Source: Cafeteria roenbergensis (lineage: Eukaryota > Sar > Bigyra > Bicosoecida > Cafeteriaceae). Taken from it: a stretch of 64,000 nucleotides of DNA. Both the position numbers and the translations under genes were made by a program. Shown here piece by piece: positions 11,301 through 23,300 of this stretch. The DNA is taken from assembly GCA_008330645.1 (NCBI GenBank), contig VLTN01000006.1, positions 62,001 through 126,000 of the forward strand, read 5' to 3'. The notes under the pieces are model-generated. The model worked only from the letters and a program-made list of their open reading frames with translations. It did not search any database and had not been told where the DNA came from. The number at the start of each line of letters is the position of its first letter. The stretch's first letter is position 1.

Positions 11301-14300
11301 CCTCCTCCTCCTCCTTCGCCTGCTCCTCTTGGCTGGGGCTCGCGCGCGGCGCCGACTGCTTTCCCCAGCTGGGCCCCACAACGAGGGGGTACTTCTCCAC
11401 GCCCGCGCCTCGGCCGAAACCGCCCATGACCTGCCCGGCCTGGGGGGCCTTGGCCGGACCGGCGACGAGCTTCAGGGGCGCTCCGGCGTCGCCCTCGCCG
11501 CCTGCGTCATCGTCGTCGTCTCCGCCGCGCTTCCCGGCCATTTCGTCCTCGAGCGACCTCAGCGGGGCGAGGCGCGATTTGCGGAGGTCGATACCCACGT
11601 TCGGCACCTCCACGGCGTCCTCGCCCGCCCCTGCAGCGGAACCGGCTTCCACGAGGAGCGACTTGGCAACGGCCGGCGCCTGCTGCGCGCCAGGCAGCAC
11701 CAGGCGAGTGCGGGCCCCCGCCGCGCGGCGCAGAGCCCAAAGGGCAGCCATCTGGCTCAGCGTGCTGGCGCTCAGCCCCTTCCAGTCCTTCCCAGGGACC
11801 TTCCGAAGCCATGCCCCGGTGGAGGACCCAACGGCCAGCAGGTCCGCGGCGGGGCCTCGCGCCTTGAGCGCGTGCTCTTCCGGCTTGCCGGGCTGGCCTC
11901 CGAACCCGCCCCCGCCAAACCCGCCGCCGAACCCGCCGCCGAAGCCCCCGAACCTGGCAGCGCGCACGCCACCCGCCCCGTCCTCGTCGTCGTCGGCAGC
12001 CTTGGCAGCCGGGGCCACCCGGCGCGCAGGCTGAGCTGACGGCGCGGATGGGGCGGTCGAGGCCGGGCCGGAGGATGCCGCGGCCTCGAGCGAGGCGGCA
12101 CCCAGTGCCGCGCCCGCATCTGAGTCGAGGGAGGGCGGCTCGGTGAACATCCAGTCGTCGGGCGACTTGTCCAGCTGCTTCCAGAACTCGACCATTTTCT
12201 TGCTCGCAGCGCCCAGCGCGCGGATGCCCTCGATCCCCTCGACTGACTCGAGCTCCTTGCCAGACTCGCCCAGCTTGCCGAGCTTCCGCAGCTGCGGAGT
12301 CATGGCAGTCTCGCTCGCGCCGAGCTCTGCCTGCATGACAAGCCAGGCCGCGAGCAGCGTGGGGCCCGAGTCCGCAGCCTCGTCGGCTGCCAGAGCCTCC
12401 TCGCCGCTGACACCCGCACCAGCTGCGCGTGTCCCAGCATCCGCCCCTGCGGCCTGGGCCGGCCCCGGAGCAAGTGCGGGTGCCACTTCGCTCGACTGCG
12501 GCCCGCCAAGGACGGCCACGAGCCGTGCCCGCGCCGCCGGGTCGCCCTCTGCAGCCGAGGCTCGCACCACGGCAAGCGAGGTGCGCCACAGACTCACAAT
12601 CGGGCGCAAGGCGAGCGGCAGTCGGCTTGACGTTGCCTCGGCTGCGGCCGCCCTGCAGGCCACGACCGCCTCGGCAGGGTCGGCCTCCCCGGACTCTGCC
12701 AGTGCGGAAATGTCAACACCCAGCGGCTCGAGCGTCGCTGAGGCCGTGTCTTCCGGTGCGGCGGCGCTGCCTGCCTCCTGGGCCTTCGCGAGCGCCTCCT
12801 CTGCGGCGGCCACTGCAGCCTTCGCCGCCTCCACCAGGGCCAGCGCGGCGGGTGCCTCAGACACGAGGCGTGACATTTCGCCGTCCGCCTCGGCTTGCGA
12901 GGCCAAGGCAGTGTCCATGAGGGAGGCAGGCGCCAGAGCGCCGCTTCCCTCCGCCACGTGCTTCAGCCACGCGGACGAGGCGATCACGTCCGCTCCTGCA
13001 TCAGCACTGACGATGGCAGCTGCAAGCACGCCACGGCTGGCACTGAACGGCGAGCCCGGCCCGGCGACCAGGCGGCCGCCTGGGAACCGCTGCAGCGGGG
13101 TCTCGCAGCTCGCCGCCAGCGATTCCTGAATGGCGCTCAGCCGTGCCTTTGCCGCGTCCACGCGGGCGGAGAGCGCGGCAAACTTGCCCCCTGCCTCAGG
13201 GGCTCCTGCCGTTGCCGCCGCCCCTCCATCTGCTGCTTGACCCATCAAGTCGCTGCCGCCGTCACCGCCTGGGGCGGAGAAGCCAGTCGGATGCCCAGGG
13301 GCACTGCCGCCGTCACCGCCAGGAGCAGGCACACCAAACATGCCGCCAGGGCCGCTTGGGGCGCCGAACCCGCCGCCGCCGCCAGGGCCGCTTGGGGCGC
13401 CGAACCCGCCACCGCCGCCAGGGCCGCTTGGGGCGCCGAACCCGCCACCGCCGCCAGGGCCGCTTGGGGCGCCGAACATTCCACCGCCACCGCCGCCACC
13501 AGGGGCGCCGAACATTCCACCGCCACCGCCACCGCCACCAGGGCCGCCGAACATGCCGCCGCCACCGCCGCCAGGGCCGCCGAACCCGCCACCGCCACCG
13601 CCGTCGCCGCCACCGCCGCCGAACATGCCGCCGCCGCCGCCAGCGGTGCCAAACATGCCGCCGCCACCGCCGCCAGGGCCGCCGAACATGCCGCCACCGC
13701 CGCCAGGGCCGCCGAACATGCCGCCGCCACCGCCGCCAGGGCCGCCGAACATGCCGCCGCCACCGCCGCCGCCAGGGCCGCCAACTGCGAATCCGCCGTC
13801 AGCAGGCATCATCGGCTCTCCTCCAAACGTCGGCATGGATGCCTCCTCGCTGCCAGGGCTGCCACCCCCCACGGCGCTCGTCCACGCGTCGTCCCCGGCC
13901 TGCTGCGCAGCGCGCGCAGCAGCCGCTGCGTGCTTGGCAAACGCGGCCGCTGCCCAGGCCTTCTCCGCCGCCCTGTCCTCGGCGATGGCCAGGGACGCAA
14001 GCCAGGTGGCCAGGCGCGCCCCAGCACCAACTGGCTTGGAAAGGCCCGCGTCGTCCTCGTCGTCTCCTGCCTTGCTCTCCTCGAAGGCGCCGGCCTGGGC
14101 TGCCACGAGGCTCGCATCGGCGTCAGCGGCCGTGAAGTCAGCGAGGAGTTGGGCAAAGGCGCGAGGCAGCCCCCCGACGGGGTCCAAGGCTGACCAGTGA
14201 TCGGCGTGCTTGCGCAGGCCGCCAGCGAAGACGCTGAGGCTCAGCAGTTGGTCGACCTGAATACCGGCCTCAGCCACATCGTCAGCCAGCCGGCCGGACT

Positions 14301-17300
14301 CCAGAACTGCGGCGAGGGCCGATGCGCTTGCAAAGTCTGCCGTTGCAAACCCGGAGTCCACCCCCAGCGCCGCGGCAACAGCCCGCAGCAGCCTGGCGCG
14401 GTGGGGAAGGCACCTCTGGGGGTGCAGCGCCACCGCCTGAGCTGCGGACGACGCGGCCAGCGCGACCGAGTCCAGGAGAGCCTGCAGCGTCGACCGCACA
14501 CGGAGGGAGAGTGCGGCTGTCAGAGCCTGGTGGCCGGATGCTGTCTCAGCGGCCTGGATGAGGGCGAGCGAGCCTGTGTCTCCGGCTGCCACGCTCTGGG
14601 CAAGGGCAGGGTCCAGGCACGCGATCAGCCGAATGCGGATGCCAAAGCGCTGGGCAAGTGCCGCCTCGTCGGGCTCTGCGGCAGCCTCCTGAGCGGCAGC
14701 CTCCTTTGCCGGCGCCGCATCGGGCTTGGGTGGACCGGCCCCAGCCGCAGCTGCTGCGGCTCCGGCAGCGGCGCCACCACCACCAGCGGCAGCGGCGGCA
14801 GCGGCGGCAGCGGCACCAGCTGCTGCAGCGCGAGCCGCTCCGCCTGCGGGCTGGGCACCACCGGCAGCAGCAGCGGCGGCAGGGGCCTCCTCCTCGGCAG
14901 CCGCCTCGCTGGCTGGCGCAAAGGTGACGCTGACCGCGCGGCCAGGAACCACGAGGGGCTGGGAGGGCCAGCCGCCGCCTGCCCTCTCGCCGCAACCGGA
15001 GGAAAGCAGCACCAGGCCCTCCGGCACCCCCTCGCTGCCCTCGCCTGTTGAGATGACCAACCTGTCGTTCGTGCCAGCCGTAGCGCAGCGGTCGTCAAGC
15101 ACGGCCGTAACGAACCCGCACCCGGCAGGGAAGACAACGTCCCAACGCTGAGGCTTGAGGGGGGAGTACGGATGGGCCGATTCGATCACACGCTCCAGCC
15201 ACACGGGCCCTGGCGACACGACGGCCGACCCGGGGGTTGGCCGGATTGTCGCAGCAGCGGAGTCCGCGACGGCCTGCTCGCTGGCCGCAGCGACAGCGGC
15301 GCCGGACTCGTCCCCGTCGAGCGGGTCCAGGCACACAACCTTTGCGCCGCCGGCGCCTTGCTCCACGCCAAGCTGGCCCCCGGGCAGGCCCGGCGCGGTG
15401 AGCGAGCGGTCCAGCGCCACGGCAAGCGCTCTCAGCATGCCACCGAAGAGAGCAGAGAAGGCAGGCACCCTGGTGGCCACCACCGAGAGCCGCCGGACGC
15501 AGTGGGGGACCACCCAGCTCATAACTGGGCAGCCGCACACCGAGGCCAGCGCCGAAGTGGAGCCGCGACCGCGCGCCGCAAGCTCGGCGCTTCGCAGCGC
15601 GTATGTCAGCAGGGAGTCAGCCACCACCGCGAATCGGCGGAGCGCTGCCGTCAGTGGCGCCACGGAAGCGGCCGCATGCGCGTGGCCGCGAGGTTCATCG
15701 GCACCAGCGCTGGCAGCCTCGTCCTCGTGCTCCGCTGCATCCACCAGCGTGATGTACACCACCGGGAACACGCCCCCAGTGCCGCAGGTGCGGCCGCAAG
15801 TCGGGTCCACGTGCTCGTCGAACTGCAAGCTGACTCCCTCCGCGGTGATGACCCCCTCGACGGCATGCATCGTGCTGTCCATCACCACGCCGGCACGGTC
15901 TTCACCGTCGCCCTCCATGTCAAGCCCGCCGAAACCCAGGGCAGCGAGCTCAGCCATACCCTGGCGGTCCGTGACGGCCGACCGCTGGAGCAGCAGCACA
16001 GGCACTCCAGCGCGCAGCTCGACCGGCTTGTCCAGCATCGCTGGCACAACGTACCCTGCGCCGTGGCCGTGCATAGTAGCGGCATTCTCCGGGTTCAGCA
16101 CAGTTGAGTCTTCGTCCACACCAGACTCTGCCAGCGAGGACATGTTCCCCATGCCCACCTGATGGACCCGCTGCCGGACGCCGCCGGCGCCAGCGCCCCC
16201 GCCCATGCCGAAGGCCATGCCCCCGCCCATGCCCATGCCCATTCTACGGCCGGCCATCCCGCCGCCCCCACCGCCTTCGTCGTCCCCATCGGCGTCCTCG
16301 TCCTTGTCCTCGTCATCATCGTCTCCGCCTGCGTCGCCCTCGAACGGCCCGTCGTCGAAGCACCCGGACGCCACAAACGCGGCGGACTGCTGCCCCTGGG
16401 TCAGGAACTTGCGAAGCGCCTCGTCGTTCTTGAGAGCATCAGCGTCCTCCTTTGCGGCGGCGAGGGCCTTGATCGCGGCCGCCTGCTTTGCGGGCGACTC
16501 CTCAGCGACGGCGATGACGCCCCGGTGGCGCGTGGCTGCACGCGGCACGCCCCAGCCGGTCAGCATGGCACGCTTTCCGGCGGGGACCTTGAGGGTGCTC
16601 AGGACCATGGCCTCCGGGCGCTTCCCCGTGACGAAGTGATTCGAGAACATGGTTCGCCCGCGGCACAGGTGCAGGTGCTCGCCCTTGGGCCGGTCTTCGC
16701 GGGACGCGGGCTTGATCGGCACGGCCTTGCTCGAGCCCGCGTCGGGCTTCTGGCTGTCGTGCGACGGGCAAGCATCTTGCAGAGCGACCTCCACGTCGTC
16801 GGCGCTGCGCCTGAGCACTGCCAGCGTGGCTGCAGCCAGCGCGGGCATGACTCCAGCTTCCCCCTGCACCTCCGACCACCCGCCGTCGCTGGCTGCCGCC
16901 CGGTCGCGCCAAGCGCCCGCAAGCTCGAGCAGGCCCGCGACGCTGATCGACGAGCCATCGGACGAGTCGCCACCAGAGCCAGCCATTCCGTCCAGCATAG
17001 CCTCCAGCGGCGACCTCGCCGCTGGCTCACCGAGGTTCTCCTCCTCCGCCGCATCGCGCCCCTCCAGGTTCCACAGTCGCGACCATGCCTCGTCGTCCCG
17101 CCACAGCGCGCTTGCAGGCGCCTCGCCCGCGGAGGCAGATGCGTCTTCCCCCGCGCCCGACGCGGCCACGCCCGCATGCCGCTTCACCAGGAGCAGGCCA
17201 TCTCCCTCCTTCGAGTCCGCGGCCCCGCTGCGTGCGGCAGAGCCGTGGGCGAGCAAGTCAGCTGGAGCTCGGCCGATCGGGTACGACGCTGCCTCGAGCC

Positions 17301-20300
17301 GCGGGAAGACGGGGCCCGAGGCCAGAGCGCGCACCACCGACTCGATGCTGGCCGCTCCTCGGAGAAGGGCAGCCAGCACGCGGCGGGGTGCCTCGGCGTC
17401 GCGGCTGGGGTCGGCAGCGGCTTCAAGGGCGGCCGCCAGTGCCGCAGTCACAAGGCGCCTGGACGGCAGCGCATACGGCAGCAGCGCCGGCCACTGGGCT
17501 GCCGCGGCTGCGACGACGGAGCCGTTGGGAGCCACAAGGCAGCGCTCGCACACGTCCCGGAGAGACACCAGGAGCGACGCTGCGCTGGCCAGGGCGGCCT
17601 CCTCCTCCCCGCCAGTCCGGCCAGGCTTGAGCTCCTCGGCCGCCGAGACCACGCGCGGCACGGCAAGGCGAAGCACGCCAAAGCCGGCCTGCGCTGACGC
17701 AGCACCCACGGCAGTGCTGAGCGCCGCGCCAATCCGCCCAGTGTGCGCGGCAGCAGACGCCTCGAGCAGCGCGATGGCGGACGAGGCCTCCTCTGCGGCG
17801 GCAGCGACGCCAGCGCTGCGAACGGCCGCCCGCCACGCCTCCATGCTTCCCTGCACAACCACCGCGGCGCGGACGCCGCCCCCCCCGGCAAAAGGGGCGA
17901 GGCTCGCGCCGCTGGCGCCAAGCATTGCCGCCATGGCGGCTGGGTCGGCGTCCGCACGGATGGCAGTCGCCACGGCCTGAGAGCCGCCGGGGGCCGCGAG
18001 GGCTCCGCTTGAGGTGTCGTAAATGACCATGGGCAGCTGCCCACGCTGGGCGCCAGTGCCCACGTTGCCCGGGTCGGGGCAGTTGGAGTAGCTCCACTTG
18101 GTCCCGTCGCTGCCGGTGGCCTTGGTCCCCATCATGCCGCCCCCCATCATCTGGGCGTCACCGTACCACCCGCTCATGCCGTTGTCAGTGCGCTGGACAA
18201 GACACAGCTTCTCCCCCGCCGACACCACAATGGGCTCGTCGAACATGAGCCTGCTAATCGTGGGCTTGGCCATGCCTCGCACCTTGAGCTTCTGCTTGCC
18301 GCCCAGCTTGCCGGTGACGTGCACGCCTCTGCGAACCTCCACGTTGATGGTACAGGGGTTGCTGCAGCCGAAGCAGCCGATGCCTATGATGCGGACGTCC
18401 CTGGACGGGGAGGTAACCACCGCGTCGAAGGAGCCCCCCTGCCCCATGCTCCACCCGTTGTGGACGGGAGAGCCCTTGAAGCGGTTGACGGAAAACTCCT
18501 CCGCGCTGTCCTGCTCTGCGGCCTGATCCGCCTGCCCTGAGCTGACGGAGCCCCTGGCAGCGCACTCGGCCGCCAGCAACGCGCCACAAGTCAGCTGCGT
18601 GATGCCGTCGGCAGGAGCCGCAGCGGCCGGCACGTCAGGCGCCGCGGACTTGCCGGCTGCCGCGGCCTTTTGGATAACCGCAACGGCGCTTGCCGCTGGC
18701 TCAGTGGAGCCGGGGGACGCGTGCAGCCGCAGGGCCATGCTGGCCAGCAGGCGGGCCACCACCGAGTAGCAGTCCGCGTCAACGTCGGCCACCAGGCCTG
18801 CCCGCCTCGGGGAGAGCGTCGGCGCCAGCAAAACCGCTGCAGCCGCTCGGGCCGCAGCCAGGCTCTGCTGCGAGTTGGATGCCGGCCGGGGGTCGTCCCC
18901 CGCTGCCAGGACTGCCCGCGCGGAGGCGGCGAGCTGGGCGCCCCGGCTGGCCGGCGAGCTGTCCGGTGCTGCGTCTCCCTGCCCCGCAGGGGGCCAGTGC
19001 TCGGGAGAGGGAGTGGCGCCCGCCACGACGACGGGCGAGAACCGAACCAGCGCGATGCTAGTGCCCGTGCGGCCCGCGTCGGCAGAGGGCGAGGGCGACG
19101 AAGCCGCAGCTGCGGCTTGGACGACGGCTTCGATGGCTGCCGCGGACCACACGCTGCCAAACACGGCATCCACCGCGACCGCGCCTCGCGACGCGGCGGC
19201 GCGGGCAGCGGCCGCCGCGGCCTCGCCCGCGTCCAGCGCGGCGCGGGCGGAGAGCGCCCCGCCCTGGCCGTTGCCGCCAGCGGACTCCGCTGCGGCGAGC
19301 GCGGGGCCGCCGTCGCTGCCGCGCGACGCCGCAGCTTGCAGGCCCTCAGCGGACGGTCCAGCCGCCCCGCCTGCAGCGGCTGCCGCGGATTTGGCCAGCT
19401 CAAAGGCCTTGCGACCCATGCGCGCCGCCGAGGCCTCGGCCGCCGCTGCGACAGACTTGGGGAGCACGGCCGAGCACTGCTCGTCCGCCACAATGGTCAG
19501 GGCCGAGTCCTTGCCGCTGGAGGCGCTGGCCGCCGGGCCTGCGCTCTCGGCAAACACGCGCACTCGGCCCTGGCCCACCAGCGCCCAGGCGCCGGACGAC
19601 TCGCACTTGGGCCCGATGGAGGGCTCCAGCGGGTTTGCGAGGGCGAGCGAGCCGCGGGGGCCGGGCACGACGGTGCAGTGCGGGAGCCTGCTCGCGGGCA
19701 GGGGGTCGGGGACGGACACACCGACCAGGCTGCCGTGGGGGCCCGGCGCGACGGTGGCCACTGCGGCCGCCGCGGTGGAGCCCGTCCCGCCGGCAGACCG
19801 GTCGATCCATTCGGGACTGACGGCATCGGCGGCGAGCAACGAGGCGGCGCCCGCGCCATCCGCAGCGGGGTTGGCAGCGCGGGCCAGCGCGGCGCCGACT
19901 TCGAGCTGCATGATGCCGGACTCGCCGGCCTGGCCGCCGGCGGAGACGTGGAAGAAGAGCCTCGAGTCGGCGCCGCACAGGCTCGACACGGACGCACGCC
20001 AGGCGTCGGCCGAGCCGCCGGCCTCCGCAACCGCCCACACATCGTCCGCAGGTGCGCCGTCAGCACCGGCGCCTGCGGCAACCGCGCCAGCATCGGCGGG
20101 ACCTTTGGCCTTGCGCGCAGCCACCGCAGCAGCAGCGGCGGCTGGAACCCTGCCGAGGATGCTCACCCGTCGGCGAGCGCCCTCGCCCGAGCTCACAGCG
20201 GCCCAACCGTCGCCGCAAGCGAGAAGCGCGCTTTCAAGGGCCCCCTTCCCGGCCGCTCCAGCAGCTGTCGGCAGAGGCACGTGACGCGTGGGCGAGACGC

Positions 20301-23300
20301 CCCTCCACGGCAGCGCGCCCTCCCGAGCGCCGAGCACCGCCAGCGTCGGGGCCGACTTGGACGTGCCAAGGACGGCGCAGCAGGTGGCGGACGCGGCCAC
20401 GCGCACGACAGAGCAAGCGTCCAGCCCGGGCACGCGAGCCGGCACGGGCAGCCTGGACCTCGCGGGCATGGCTCCGCGCCGGGCCAGCGGCAGCTCACCG
20501 CGGCCAGAGTCGGTCCCCCACACCCAGAGCGTCCCATCAGACGCCACGGCAACGGATCCCGTCGGAGTAACAGCGGCCGACACGACCCTGGCGTCAGGGC
20601 GCTTCTGCGTCGCGTCCGCGGGCTTGGCAGCAGGCGCCGCCACGGGGGCGGGCACGCTCGCGGAGCCGGCCAGGCCGAACCCGGGCCGGACACCACCCGC
20701 GGGGCCGCCGCCAAAACCGCCGCCGAAACCGCCGCCGAAGCCCTCCGCGGCAGCAGCGGCTGCGGCCGAGACTGGGCCGAAGCCCAACGCTGCTCCCGCC
20801 ATGGCGTCCGCCTCCTTCCCCTCCGCAGCCGCCCCCTCCTTCTCATCATCATCGTCATCGTCATCGTCATCGTCGTCGTCACCACCAAGAGCATCACCCG
20901 CGTCGCCCCCAGCCGTCTTGCGGCCCGGCTTGGCGCTTGCCTTCGCCGCGGCTGCAGTCGCCTCCGCCGCAATGGGCATCGGAAGAGTCGACACGTACCC
21001 GACGGCGCCCTTGGAGCTGCCCGTGGAGGCCTGGCCGAGCTGCCCCTCCTCGTGCCTGCCGGCGGACAGGAGCGCCCCCGTGCGGGTGAGGATCAGGATG
21101 TGGCGCGCTGACGGGTGGGCAATCACGGCGGCTGCCTCCTCCCCGCGCGGCAGGGGGAGCTGGACCCACTTGCCGGCCGACAGCGCCGGCTCCACGGCGG
21201 GCGCTGAGGCCCCGAAGAACGCGCTGCCGTTGCCGAGGACCATCACCCGGCCGGCGGGGTCGATGCCCAGCACCGCGTCAGCGGCGACGGCCACGGAGGA
21301 CAGGAACGCGGGCGGGGACTCGGAGTCGCCCTTGTCGGCCGCCCCCCCGCCAGCGGCCGCGGCCCTCCTGGCAGCAGGGAGGAGGCGCCCCGCGGGGGTG
21401 GGGGCGTCGGCCGCGCCCCTGGACACGCCGGCGCGCACCTGACCAACGAGCACTCGGGGCTGGCACTCGGTGGCCGTGGGCGGCACTGCCACGGTCCGCG
21501 GCTCGCCTGACCGAAGCGGCGCTCCCTCCGCGTCGGCGGCCAGCAGCGGAACCAGGCGGCACAGGGCGCACGCCCGCTCGTCTGTGGCGCCTGTGGAGCC
21601 GCCGCCTGGCGCCGAAACCCGCTCCAGCGACGCGATGCCTCCGTCCCAGGCCGCGAACACGACCCGGCTCAGCGCCTCGCCTGAGGCAGAGCTCGCGCTG
21701 GGCGAGACCTCTGCCGACGCTGCTCCTGCGGACGCGGCAGACGCCGCCGAGGCCGCCGACGCGGCCGAGGCCGGGCCAGACCAGCCCTCAACCTCAACGA
21801 ACCCCGCGGCCCCCGGCAGCTGCTCCAGCGACTCGGGGGACAGAGCGAACAGGCCGCTCTGGTGTGCGGAGGGCCCCGTGAGGCCCATCGCAGACGCGCA
21901 CACGCCGCTCGGGTCGTGGAGCAGCAGCAGCGCCGCAGCCGGGTCGGCGCTCGCTACAACCCTGTCGGCCGCCACACACGCGAGCTGGCACCCCGCCTCG
22001 GCCAGAGCGCGGCCGCGCGCGGCGGCGCCGGGGACTGCGAAGGAGCGGACGGCCTGCACCTCGCCGGACGCGGCGCCGCCCTCCCCCGTCATCAAGCGGA
22101 CGAGGCGGAGGCGGCACGAGGACCCCTCGGCGTCGGTGTCGGCGTCGAGCGGCATGCTGAGCACCAGCGCGAACATAACACCGTCGCGAACCGCGCTTGC
22201 GATGACGCTGGACGGCCCGTCGGGGCCGGCATCATCGTCGGCCGAGGCCTTCGCCGCGGCCGCGGCGGCAGCAGCACCAGCAGCACCAGCACCAGCAGAG
22301 GCGGCGGCCGCAGCGGCCTCTGGCGTCGCCGCTGGGGCAAAGGCTGTGAGGTCTGACAGCACGACCCCACAGGCTGCTTCTGGGGACGGCCAGCAGCCTG
22401 CCTCGGAGGCGGGCATCCCCAGCGTAGACAGCACGAGGCTGGACACCACGGGCGGCTCTGCCAGGCCAGTGGGCTCCGCCTGAGGCGGCAGCGAGGCGCG
22501 GCAGCGGAGGAGCACCGCGCCAGCGCGGGCCGCAATGCGAGGCGAGGCGGTGGCTGCGGCCAGGGCAGCCAGGCCCGTGATGGCGAAAGCCTTGCCCCTC
22601 GCCAGGGGGCCACGCTGCCCGCCGGCGCAGGCGGGGCCTTCCGACTGGGCGAAGACCGCGAGGCAGTCTACGAGGCGCTCGGCCATGCTCTTCTGGCCGT
22701 CCGCCCCTGCCTCGGCCATGGAGGCCAGCTCCCCAGGCTGGAGGTCCGTGAGCGACGCAGCGATGTGCTCCACTGGGCCCACGCAGAGCTCGGGGTGGGA
22801 GGCCGACGCCGCCTCCAGGAAGGCGAAGAACCCGCCCATGCCCACAGCCATGGCGGCGGGGAGCGCAGGGAGGCCGGGCGAGGAGCCGCGGGCAGCCCCC
22901 ACGGCGCCGCCCTGAGTGTCGTCGCCAGATCCCAGAAGCGCTTGCACGGTCGCGGTGCTGGCACCGGCCGCAGGGGCCTGGTCACCGGCAAGGAGAGCGA
23001 GCCCGGAGGCGCGCAGCGCCGCCAAAACGAGCGCGGCTGCGGCTGGCTCGGCCAGAGCGGCGGCGCCCGCTGCTGCCCCCTCCTTGCTTGCCCCCTCCGG
23101 CGAGGGCGGCTTGCCCTCGGCTTCGAGGCGCTTGGCCTCTGCGGCCTTGGCCGCGGCCTCCTTCGCGTCTGCCTGGGCCTTGAGCTTGGCCTCCTGCTTC
23201 GACAGCTTGGCAAGCGCGCCCTTGGCGGCGGCCTCGACGAGCGAGGTCCGCGCGGCGTCAATGTCCGCCTGGGTGGACTCGCTCCGAGCAATGGCTGCTT

